DNA from: Isoetes taiwanensis
Taxonomy: Eukaryota; Streptophyta; Lycopodiopsida; Isoetales; Isoetaceae
Assembly: GCA_021234155.1 (NCBI GenBank)
Contig: JAJEKV010000002.1
Coordinates: 5,928,025 to 5,992,024 of the forward strand
Direction: 5' to 3'
DNA length: 64,000 nt
The translations under genes and the position numbers were made by a program. The notes under the pieces were generated by a model. It saw only the letters and a list, made by a program, of their open reading frames with translations. It was not told the origin of the DNA and ran no database searches. Shown here piece by piece: positions 55,300-64,000 of the stretch. The number at the start of each line of letters is the position of its first letter. The first letter of the stretch is position 1.

Positions 55300-56262
55300 G
55301 GCCGCTATTGGCTGTTGTCGCGGTCGGGAGGATCAATTTCCTTACACCTGATGATTCGCACGCACAACTTGTTCTTGTGGTATAACAAAGTTGCCCTCCT
55401 TCTTATAATGCTTGAAGGCTTCTCGCTCTTTATCCGCTCTAGCCTCCCTAGAGAGGCTTGCCCATACTTCTCGGAATCCACAACCGCTGGCAAGGTCTCT
55501 TCAATCTTCTTACCAAAGTCATTTGAGAGCGTCCGAAATTGCATTGCAATGCACCCTTGTTGTCGGGGATGCCTTGAAAGCGCATCCGCTACCACATTGA
55601 GCTTCCCCGGCTTGTAGACTATATCAAAGTCATATTCCTCGAGGAACTCCATCCACTTCCGCTGCCTCAGGTTAAGGTGTGGTTGCGTGAATACATACCG
55701 AGGCTCATGGTCGGTATCCAATTGACACTTCCTTCCCAAGAGATAGTGCCTCCAGTTCTTAACGCCTGCGACAACCGCCAAGCAATTCTTGATCATGCGG
55801 TAGCGGCGTTTTCGGCGCCGTTCATCTTCCTCGAGTCATACGCTACCACACGCTCTTCTTGCATAAGCACCGCTCCTCAGAGCTATCTTTACTTGCATCT
55901 GTTGCTACAAGCTTATCTTTCTCCTCGGTCCAGCAGGGTCAAGACAGGGGCTGTCGCCGAGCTTCTTTCAACAATTCAAACCCCTTTTTGGGCTTTCTGT
56001 GCCAATGCTCTGCCCAATCTTTCACCTTCTCTCCCTCGCCGCCCGATTAATCCGCTTATCTTAGCAAAAGTTCTTTACTGAACTTCCTATAGTACCCTGC
56101 TAGCCCGAGAAAGCTCCTGCCCTCATGCACATTCTTCGGCACCGGCCACTGAATTACTGCTTCAATCTTTGCGGGGTCCGTCGAGATGCCTTCTGCTGAG
56201 ATCACATGACCAAGGTATTCCACCTTCTCGGTTCGCGCAAGTGGCACCGACAACTTACGCAT
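55300..56262 (-). mobile_element. E4 RNase H and RT connection remnant
   Basis: [20 protein letters not shown] and [11 protein letters not shown] mark the RT thumb. HYLLGRKCQLDTDHEPRYVF, LNLRQRKWMEFLEEYDFDIV, YKPGKLNVVADALSRH are the RNase H end, followed by the pre-integrase linker. The copy is broken. Confidence 0.88.
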
Positions 56263-56870
56263 AACCGGTGCCTCTTCAATTTCTCAAGCACTCTTCTTAA
56301 GTGTTGTACGTGTTCTTCAAGGGATCTCGCTATACACCAAAATATCGTCAAAGAATACACTCACAAAGGTGTCTAAGAACTCCCTGAAGATGTCGTTCGT
56401 GAGCCTCATGAACGTCGCGGGGGCATTTGATAAGCCGAAAGGCATTACCGTGAACTCATAATGCCCATACCGCATCCTCCGGCGGTTTATGGATATCTTC
56501 TTCCTTTATCCCGATCCGATGATAACCTGATCTTTAAGTCGATTTTGGAGAAGACCCTTGCTCCTTGAAGCTGATCCATCAAGTCATCTCGATCTTGGGA
56601 GCGATACTTGTTCTTAATGGTGTGCTTATTCAACCGCCTATAGTCTATGCACATCCTTAAACTACCATCCTTATTCTTAACGAAGAGAATGGGCGCCTCA
56701 AATGGCGAGACACTAGCTCTAATGAAACCTAGGTCGAAAGCAGCCCCTCAGAATCGCTTCTTTAGTTCACAAACTCCCGCGTTGTCATTCTATATGGAGC
56801 CTTGCTTGTCGGCTTTGTTCCCGCTCGAAAGTGCTATCTCGCACTCGACTCCCCTATAAGGAGGGAGCTG
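56263..56870 (-). mobile_element. E4 reverse transcriptase remnant
   Basis: Minus-strand readings contain [33 protein letters not shown] and [19 protein letters not shown], then an [12 protein letters not shown]-type region near 56420 and a DDILVYS-type region near 56340. This is the usual chromovirus order. The copy is broken. Confidence 0.85.
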
Positions 56871-56999
56871 CTTTGATCTCATCCTGAAGAGCTCGTGGAA
56901 CTCCGCGATCAAGCTAGCTATCCGCTTGGGCAGCTTGAGCACCTTGTCTTCTTTGCTTTTTCTAACTCTTGATCACTCTTGATACACTTGAACAAATCG

Positions 57000-57430
57000 G
57001 GCTTAGAAGACATACACCGCGCGTGATGGGAACAACTTCTTTACCTGTGATCTCAATGATCTTGCCGCCTCGCATTGGGAAGGTCACTTTCCGCTTCCAC
57101 AATCAATGATGGCCCTCCGCCGGTCCAAGATATTCCATTCCTATGATCAAATTCGTGCCTTGCCAATGCCCATTACTTCTGCCCCCATTTGGATGTTAAT
57201 CCCTGGTAATTCGATGTCGGTTGATTCTCTTGCTCGCCGCTCGCTTCTTTGCAAAGCCCTTGCTAGCACAACGGGCCTCGGGTTTGACTTCAATGGTTTC
57301 AACTTCAACATTTGAACCATTCGGGGATGCAAAGTTATGGCTACTTCCCGAAGTCTATCAGACTATAAATGACTTGGCCTTGGCCTTCCCCTCGTGTGGA
57401 AATTACCTTATAATCGCTCTCTGCTTGTCA
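57000..57430 (-). mobile_element. E4 protease region remnant
   Basis: The interval between the CCHC knuckle and RT should hold the aspartic protease. TDIELPGINIQMGAEVMGIG and KVTFPMRGGKIIEI resemble the flap and C-terminal strands of chromovirus proteases. The active-site loop is poorly preserved, so the call rests mainly on position. Confidence 0.55.
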
Positions 57431-57539
57431 GATCTATTAAGGCAAAGATATGACACTCACCCCGAATGTAGTCGCGGCCTTCCTAGCCACCATCGCCGTC
57501 GTGAGTGTCCCAATCTCCCAACCCGATAGTGCTGCACTC

Positions 57540-58790
57540 ATGACATAGGGGCAGTTCGCTGTCCTATGGCCTAGCTGGAAGCACCTCAAGCAAAGTCGCT
57601 TATCTATGCACTCGCTCTCTTCTCCTTGGGCATAGCCTGCAAAAAGGATCGCACCACTTTGGAGTAGTTTGACCCTTCCCCGCTTGTCCTTAAAGGACAC
57701 CCGCTTTCTTCCCGCTACTTCCCACAGTTGCCCCCATATGGGGCTTTAGGCTGCCCGGACCGGGTGCTCTGGGCTATAACTCCCTGTTGCCTTGCCTTTA
57801 TCCCGTAATATCGGCCGCCTCGCCCGCTATTCTCGGGGCCCGCTCCTTGCAAGCTTATTGCCTCGGACTCGCCTGGAGCATCTATTCTAGGGTTTATTGC
57901 CCTTACAAGCTTATGGATCTCTTCGCTCAGCCCCTCGATGTAGCTCTCCACTGCATGTTTTTCACCCAACTTTGGCACATAAAGCCTTAGTCTCATGAAC
58001 TCCTCCGTATATTTCTCAAGATCGATTTGTTGCCTTGCCGCAACCAGAGAACCGGCCGATCATCTTTGGACTTGTGCTCTCTTGAACGTAATGGCGCTTT
58101 GAAGGCTTTAGCAAACTTCTTGAACCTGCAAGCATCCCTGCTTAAGCCATGAGCCTTGCATAACCCTTCCACCAAATGTGTCTTTTACGCTCCTTCGTGT
58201 TATTTGCTGCCACCCTACCTTTATCCTTATCCTTCATACCATAGGCGTTGCCATATTCACTCATCTCGTCAAGCCAAGCCTCCGCCTCCATACCTGACCT
58301 ATTCTCGTCTGAGAATTGCTCGAAGCTTCCTGGCCTTCCAAACATTTCCCAATGCAGAGTCTACTTTCTTCTGGTAGTCAGAGGTTCTTGTGTCCCTTTG
58401 TCGTCCGTCCATGGTATTCCTCTGCCTTCCATCTGTAGGGTCTTGGTTCTAGTCTTCCTCGGAGTCGGAGTCTGAGTCCGAGCTTGAGTCGGAGGACTCC
58501 GGGCTGGAGGACCTCCTTCTCTTGCTCCTCTTCTTGTCTCTTCCTGTTTTCCGAGTTGATGCTTGCGGCAACTGCGCGTTGCCCACCGAACCCGCTCCTG
58601 CTTGCGCGGCCAGCGCCAAAGCTTTTATTTGCTCCAGGTCCGTCCTCATCTGAGATATTTCTTCTTCTGGGGTTATGGCTCCAAATTCCTCGAACAGGTT
58701 CCTTGCCGGGCGTGGCCTGGGTGGACTCTGTTCTTCCATATGTTCTCGGCGTTGTCGTTCCCCTGAGTCTAGGCCTCTAACTGCATACAC
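57540..58790 (-). mobile_element. E4 gag with CCHC zinc knuckle
   Basis: N-terminal part (58790-58449): PRPARNLFEEFGAITPEEEI followed by a serine/aspartate-rich tail (SSSPESSDSSSDSDSDSEED) after a KKRSKRRR patch. The capsid-like part includes GSFEQFSDENRS, AEAWLDEMSEYG and VESYIEGLSEEIHKLVRAIN. The knuckle is CLRCFQLGHRTANCPY (C-x2-C-x4-H-x4-C). The family role is particle shell and RNA binding. The copy is broken. Confidence 0.8.
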
Positions 58791-58965
58791 AAGTCATTCA
58801 TGGCTATGTGGTTAGTTTTACTTGTTCTCCTGCATTATTTATGTTTGTTGGTATAGTTGGGGAGACAAAATACATCAACAAACATTTACAGTGCAAAAGA
58901 AATTATATTCATGTTTTATAATATGCTAATACAAAATTTAAAACTCTCGGGATCAAGATTGCTAA

Positions 58966-60400
58966 TTATTCTTGATACCGCCGGTAGGATGGATTGTCCT
59001 CTAGGAACTTTTTCACTTGGGCTGTTCCCACTGAATGACCCAAGTTCCTAAGGACGTTGACTGAAGATCCCCCCTGCAAAGCTCTCGCCAAGTCTTCCAC
59101 TCTGCGGTCGGAGGTATAAGTTGCGGTCACCGCCAGTCTTCCCTGCCGCCTGTAAGGTATGGCGAAGTCAAAAACATCGAGTGCTACCGCTCTCTTCACC
59201 AGGATGGCATACTCGGTGTTGAGGGGTAACCGTGCATGCCGGCCAAATCCTGAGAGCGCAATTAGCATCGATACTCCTTCCTCGCCTCTGGGGGTGAATT
59301 TGCGATGAATTACCGCTATTCTTCCATCCATCGCCAGGGAGGGCCACCAGGCAGCAACCTCCGTTTGCGTGGACGGGTCCTCGGCCACTTTCGGTATCCT
59401 CTTTCGTGGTTCCGCCCGCAGTCATCTACCTCCATTGTGATGAGCTCCCCGTAGTCTCTGACTGTTGCTGAAGCTCTCCGAGGTCGAACTTCGCCTCTTC
59501 TCTCGGGGCGTTGGCGGATGAGCTTGCCCGTTAGGATGTTATGTTCGTGGCGGATCCCCATCCGTTCCTCAGCAAGGAACTCTTCCTCCCATAATTGATT
59601 TTTGCGGCATGCGCTTCCATAATCCGCTGTGCTTTCTTGTAGGCTTGGGCGTCGGTCGACTCTCCCCGTGTAAGTGTCGGCTTCCCTTACTTGGAGTGGG
59701 AAGTCTGATGCTCCTCGGACGATGAAGTCGTCCAGGTCCGTTCTTCGGAGTTGGTGCAGCAACTCTTCAGGTTGGTACTCCCTTTCCCTGCAAAAACTCC
59801 CTTTCCATGTCGCTTAGAAGCAAAAACTCCTCGCCCTCGACAATAATGGGGGCTAGGCTTGTGATGCCTAGCCCAAGGGGCGGCGCGACTCTAAGAGTTT
59901 GCCGGCTTCTTTCGAAGTCTTGCCACTCTTGTTCTGCTTGTCACCGCTCCTCCGCTGGGTCGAGCTCGACGTAGTCTTCCTCCTCTTCTAATTCCTGTTC
60001 TTCTGAGTCCTCCTCTTCTTTTCCTTCCTGCTCCTATTCGTATTGCGTAAGGAGCCGTTGTTCTGCTGCTATGGCTAATGGGTCCACGTCCATGGGAGGA
60101 ATGGAGGTTTCTCCCACAGTGTTCTCGGCACGGTGGGTAAGAAAGATTGTCAAGGCAGTGTTAAAAGAGAAATATTTGGTCCTATTGACAGTTAGGACCA
60201 TTGGCTCGTCGTCGCAGGCCGCGCCTTTGTTTGTCAGGTACTTGGCAATGTTTGGAACATTGCCTAATGCTGCTTGCAGGGATTGCCTAGGAACAAAGTA
60301 ACCTATGCAAGGTGGGAGTTGCACTAGTGCTGGTTCTACCCTAGCTTGGAACTCAGACAAGACTCTACTGTAAGCTGGGGTTGCATGCAAGGTTGCTTGG
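58966..60400 (-). mobile_element. E4 extra ORF block upstream of gag (unidentified)
   Basis: Long open stretches precede gag in the same direction: about 60034-60400 (QARVEPALVQLPPCIGYFVP, NIAKYLTNKGAACDDEPMVL), 59316-59762 (FLAEERMGIRHEHNILTGKL) and 58966-59388 (GRIAVIHRKFTPRGEEGVSM, LPLNTEYAILVKRAVALDVF, GRLAVTATYTSDRRVEDLAR). Their composition is protein-like and they probably belong to one old reading unit of the element. I cannot assign a family; a viral structural or movement-type protein is conceivable but unsupported. Typical chromoviruses have no ORF here. The block is broken. Confidence 0.5.
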
Positions 60401-60814
60401 ACATCTACCTCCTTCCTGAAGATATGGAAAATTTGGTCGATGTCGGCCTAAGAAGCATGATACCGGGCGCTTGCACCATATGCGAAAATCAGAGGTTGCC
60501 ATTGGCTAAATGCGGAAGAGGGTATCAAACGGTTGCAAGAGCGCCTCAGGGAGTTGGAAAATCGGCTAAGAAGGCAGGAGCAGACTTGTAGGGTGCTATT
60601 TGAGAAATGAGGGACCTATTTATAGAAAAGGGGGAAACCCTAATTTTTGGATGACTTGGAAAATTCCTGGGGTTGGGCAATTCTAGTCTATACTGAGGTC
60701 AAAATGGGAATTTGAAAACTAGCTCAAGTGTTTGAGCGTGGCTGGATTACCTAAAGATGTTATACAACAGGTTGAAGATCACTTGGGCAAGTTCTGGTGA
60801 AGAAATGGTAGGAG

Positions 60815-60882
60815 GTCTCACGCGACTTAGCCCGGCTCAAAAACTAAAGTTTAGTTCTTCGACCAGGCGCGAGCTATGAGAC
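60815..60882. repeat. E4 leader hairpin H1 (~68 bp inverted repeat)
   Basis: It starts GTCTCACGCGACTTAG and ends GCGCGAGCTATGAGAC. The arms meet at CTAAAGTTTAG, with GCTCAAAAACTAAA pairing to TTTAGTTCTTCGACC. It is the first of four related hairpins. Confidence 0.85.
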
Positions 60883-61018
60883 ATCAGTCCCATTTTGATC
60901 AAAACGTGTCCAATTTGGGTGAACTAGGGGTGTAAAGATGATGGGCTCATCAAATCGGGTAGAATTGACCCCTTATTTGGTCAATTTGGAACTGTTTTTA
61001 AGGCGAGTTTGGGCAAAG

Positions 61019-61086
61019 GTCTCACAGCTTTTGCGCTCGCTCAAAAACTAAAGTTTAGTTTCTTGACCAGCGCCGAACCGTGAGAC
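61019..61086. repeat. E4 leader hairpin H2
   Basis: GTCTCACAGCTTTTGCGCTC at the left and CGCCGAACCGTGAGAC at the right, with CTAAAGTTTAG in the middle. It is 204 bases downstream of H1 (start to start) on the plus strand. Confidence 0.85.
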
Positions 61087-61449
61087 ATCACGCCTTTCGG
61101 TTCGCAATCGCCCTATTTTGCTGAAATAAAAGCTAAAACCCCTTTAGCTTATCCTAATTAATCAAGTTCATGCAATTAAAGTACACAAAGTTGCTCTATA
61201 TTACAAAATAAAAGGTTCTAAGGGCGTTCTCCTTAATGCAGTCGCATAAGAAGCATGTCTTGTCTTATGAGGGTTACTGCGTTTGGTGTGAGCAAAGCAA
61301 CCTTGTTGAGTCTTGGTGTTGCACTATCTTTGCCTCACCACTTCTGCCGCATTGCCGTGCCTCATCTCGTGACCACTGTAGTCGGCCCTAAAGTCTTGCA
61401 TCACTTCAAACTAGGGCGAGCAAAGGGGCCGCGGGGATTAGGAGACCGG

Positions 61450-62600
61450 CCGCTACTGGAAGTGCCTAATCTCCCCGGCTCTCCTCTCCACCTCCTTCTG
61501 TCGAGCTTCTTCTTCTTGGGCGGCTTGGGGAGCCTTAGGCTTTGGTGGTGGCGGCTTTAAGGTCTGTTGCCGTTGGTCGCCCTCCCTCGGCCGAATGCAA
61601 CCCCGTTTTCTTCATAGTACTTACGTAGGCCTCCCACTTCTTCATATATAATGCCTCGTGTTCCCTCATCTTCCTTTTCATTATATCTTGACCCACGTGA
61701 CATAGGCTTCTCGGCGGAGTCGGTGGCTGTTCTTCTGTCCCAAGCCGGGTGTTACTTTCGGGGGCTTCTGCACTTGATCCTGCTTTCGGGCTGCTTTCGG
61801 TGGCTGCTTTCGGGTACTACACGTTAAATCGCACAGGGGGGTTTAGAAAACTTCCACCTTGGCGTGGGGTTGGAGTCCTCGTCGGAAGAGTCGTCGGAGG
61901 GTTCGAGGTTGGTCGGTGGCTCTTTGATGGCGACCTTGGGTTGGGCATCCTTTTGGTGGAGCGTCCTTCAGTTTCCTTGGGCGTCCACAATTTCCCCTTC
62001 CCCTTCTTCTTCTCTTGCGCCATATACGTTCCTCCTCTTCCCTCTTCCTCTTTTTACGTTTCCCTCTTCTTCTCCGTTCATACTTCATACTGAACCTCAT
62101 GAGATCTGCTTCCTCTGCCGGCTCAAGTCTCGGCTCGTTATTATCTTGGTGCTCCTTTCTCCTCCTCTCCCGATGTGCAGCCCGTCTTCATCTTGGAGGA
62201 TCTCTTGTTCTTTGCATCCAGTGGTCCCTGCATACCCTTTCTTGCTCTCTAATCTCCTCTCTATTTCCCTCGCACGCCTCCCTTGTCTCCTCGTCCATGG
62301 AGGTTGGTGATGTGGCCTCATCCTGATCCACCTGCTGATTGAAGACATCAATCAGATCAGATGTATCTTGATCTCCTAAGGTGTCTTCCTCGCTCGAAGG
62401 CGAACGACCCCCTTTCGCGAGCCTCTCTCGAAGCATCCGCCGAATGATGTCGCATCACTGGCGCCGTGGTTTCGCTGGGCGACGCTTCCCGCGCGGTCCT
62501 GTTTGGTTCGGGCCATGTTTTACGGTTCGTCGATCGGACATCAGCGCCCAAAGATCGCCTAAGTGCGGGAGAGTGGATTTCTAGGGCTGGGACGTGGAAA
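61450..62600 (-). mobile_element. E4 leader ORF region encoding charged, low-complexity protein (remnant)
   Basis: Minus-strand frames give acidic text (SSEEDTLGDQDTSDLIDVFN, VDQDEATSPTSMDEETREAC), basic text (KYERRRRGKRKKRKREEEE, RKRRRRGRGNCGRPRKLKD) and KPPPPKPKAPQAAQEEEARQ. An ATG at 62516 opens with M-A-R-T-K-Q. The block lies between the two hairpin pairs. It could be a second leader gene or a captured sequence; it is interrupted and I do not recognise it. Confidence 0.4.
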
Positions 62601-62730
62601 TGAGGGGGGGGGTCTACTTCTATTTATAGCTTGGGAAATTTTAGGTCAAAATTCAAGTTGCTCTATTTAACATGCTAAAGCACCTATTTAATTAAAATTT
62701 ACACTTATTTAAGACTTTTCCTACTTATTG

Positions 62731-62798
62731 GTCTCACAGGTCGCGCCTCGCTCAAAAACTAAAGTTTAGTTTTTAGACCAGGCGCGAGCTGTGAGATC
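62731..62798. repeat. E4 leader hairpin H3
   Basis: GTCTCACAGGTCGCGCCTCG at the left and GGCGCGAGCTGTGAGA at the right, centred on CTAAAGTTTAG. It is the best-paired copy, with arms of about 33 bases. Confidence 0.88.
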
Positions 62799-62920
62799 TC
62801 GTATTTTTCTAGGTAATTTAGGTAATTAAAACATGCTATTCTAATTAATTCCTATCTTAGAACTAGCCTTACCACATTACTTTTCTCAAATTCATCACGT
62901 TTTGGTGATCTTGGCTCCAT

Positions 62921-62987
62921 GTCTCACAGCTTGCGCCTCGCTCAAAAACTAAAATTTGGTTCTTCGACCAGGCGCGAGCTGTGAGAC
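62921..62987. repeat. E4 leader hairpin H4
   Basis: GTCTCACAGCTTGCGCCTCG at the left and GGCGCGAGCTGTGAGAC at the right. It lies 190 bases after H3 (start to start), close to the primer site. Confidence 0.88.
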
Positions 62988-63178
62988 CACCTCACTTGGC
63001 AAATTTTTGGCTCATACTTTTTAGTCTTATTAAGTTCCAATTCACTTAATTGTTACTAGCTTAGCATAAACTACAAAAATGATAAAAAAATTTCCCACTT
63101 TTCGAGGCTTAAGGATCCTAACAAGTTAGTACTACTGGGAGCATGGCCAGTGCTTTGCTCTTGGTCTCCAAGAACATT

Positions 63179-63190
63179 GCTCTGATACCA
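63179..63190 (-). other. E4 primer-binding site (tRNA-iMet)
   Basis: On the minus strand TGGTATCAGAGC, the standard plant initiator-methionine tRNA complement, follows the 5' LTR after one base. Confidence 0.92.
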
Positions 63191-63191
63191 C

Positions 63192-64000
63192 TGTGACGTC
63201 CCCTACTCATATACGGTGCACTCACCGTATACAAACAGGAGTTCATCCCCCATACCAGCTCCATGCTAATATAGGGCCCTCCACGTATCACTTAACCTTG
63301 AAGAGTTCCATTGGGAAGAATGAAGGGTCATTTACCCCGCCTCCCTCGGGGCCTACCTAGCTACCAAGCGTAAACATATATGTCAAGATACATACATCAA
63401 CATCATATGACCATCACGAAGATGGTCCACATATCTGCATAGATAAAGATCAAAGACATCACATAGGAAATTCTACCCGTGGCTCGGACTCAAAGGGATG
63501 ACCCGGGCTTGGGTCTCCAGAGTTCATTGCGCATGTAAAATTCATGGCAATGGATTTGGTCATCATAAGAACATGGCATTGGGTTGTCCACTCCATCCGC
63601 CCCTCATGTGCACACTTTGCATAATAGGTTGAAAAGTGTTGGGACCTCGACCAGCCTCACGGATGCGCAGCCAAGAGGGCTACTCCCGGGTTTCATCTCC
63701 CCCGCCCGATGGGGCGGTAGGGATCACTCCCTCCGGAGATCTACATGTTGACTCAAGGTGACTAGAGGGCCACCGCCCGTGTATTCGACCAACCCACCGG
63801 AAAGTGAACACCACTTCACGGTGTCGAGCCCATGCCTTACCCACACTTTTCGGTGGTAAGCCATTAGACCTAGTCACAATGATCCCCGTAGGCCTTACAC
63901 ACCGTGAGGGATCGCTCAAGAGTCGGACACACGATCTCCTTCTTAGCCGGCCTGCCCCTTCACCCACAACCGGTGTGGTTCTTGTACACAGGCCGAATCT
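63192..64000 (-). repeat. E4 5' LTR (partial, cut by the window end)
   Basis: It starts TGTGACGTCCCC on the plus strand next to the primer site and aligns with 51609-52420. By the length of the 3' LTR about 0.77 kb is missing beyond the window. Confidence 0.9.

Larger units (their letters stand above)
51609..64000 (-). mobile_element. Element E4: chromovirus (chromodomain Ty3/gypsy), nearly whole, continues past the window
   Basis: In minus-strand order: part of the 5' LTR (64000-63192), tRNA-iMet primer site (63190-63179), a ~4-kb leader with hairpins and extra frames, gag (about 58790-57700), CCHC knuckle (~57600-57540), protease, RT (~56860-56060), RNase H (~55800-55300), integrase (~55250-54280), chromodomain (~54230-54028), 3' non-coding region, polypurine tract (53194-53182), 3' LTR (53181-51609). 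All standard parts are present; the coding frame has many interruptions (roughly ten or more), so it is a dead but structurally complete copy. The two LTR segments look similar over ~0.8 kb, with many small differences at CG-containing sites. Confidence 0.9.

Noticed and set aside
58484-58780. Plus-strand ORFs across E4 gag
   Set aside because: Shadows of the serine/aspartate-rich gag N-terminus read on the other strand.
61843-62100. Lys/Arg/Glu-rich frame as a nuclear protein gene
   Set aside because: Strong low complexity in both strands and position in the E4 leader; recorded only as part of the element.
62460-62520. A captured histone H3 gene
   Set aside because: Only the first six residues match; the following sequence has no similarity to H3.
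60815-62987. CRISPR-like array from regularly spaced repeats
   Set aside because: Only four copies, each a self-complementary hairpin, in a plant LTR element; no array of unique spacers.

Overview
The window looks like repeat-dominated nuclear DNA from a seed plant with a large genome, most likely a gymnosperm. The evidence is low gene density, long and eroded LTR elements from two Ty3/gypsy lineages nested with MITEs, a plant L1-type LINE, and one intact host gene of plant type with short introns. The gymnosperm assignment is inference; no barcode or organellar sequence is present.

Layout. 1-3.0 kb: the gag end and putative 5' LTR of a minus-strand Tat-like Ty3/gypsy element (E1). 4.1-5.3 kb: a decayed, intronless MAPKKK-like kinase pseudogene. 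6.0-6.8 kb: a non-autonomous DNA transposon with about 100-bp terminal inverted repeats. 6.8-7.06 kb: a duplicated block packed with TTGAC motifs. 7.09-18.0 kb: a structurally complete but coding-dead Tat-like element (E2) with 2.45-kb LTRs, a GCTCT target duplication, a tRNA-Gln-type primer site and an extra RNase H placed before the reverse transcriptase. 18-23 kb: an unidentified ORF remnant, a ~1-kb direct duplication and GC-rich hairpins. 23.5-27.5 kb and 46.5-50.6 kb: copies of an apparently unnamed repeat family with copy-specific terminal inverted repeats and a conserved-arm, variable-loop hairpin. 26.2-26.5 kb: a dimer of tRNA-like, SINE-type units. 27.8-32.9 kb: three unrecognised ORFs, a copia-like scrap and a fold-back MITE. 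33.5-35.3 kb: a segmental duplication, one copy of which carries a hAT-type MITE.

36.2-38.1 kb holds the only gene I judge intact: a five-exon peroxisomal 2,4-dienoyl-CoA reductase with consistent splice phases and a C-terminal SKL peroxisome signal. 40-43.9 kb: a minisatellite, a large GC-rich hairpin with a TATA box and an intron-like segment, and a minus-strand L1-type LINE with a poly(A) tail. 44-48.9 kb: the 3' part of a minus-strand chromovirus (E3) interrupted by the TIR repeat family. 51.6 kb to the end: a nearly whole minus-strand chromovirus (E4), with 3' LTR, PPT, chromodomain, integrase, RNase H, RT, protease, CCHC, gag, an unusually long leader with extra ORFs and four ~67-bp hairpins, a tRNA-iMet primer site and part of the 5' LTR.

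There is no operon-like cooperation between genes. Most coding signal belongs to dead mobile elements; the DECR gene is the host function in the window.
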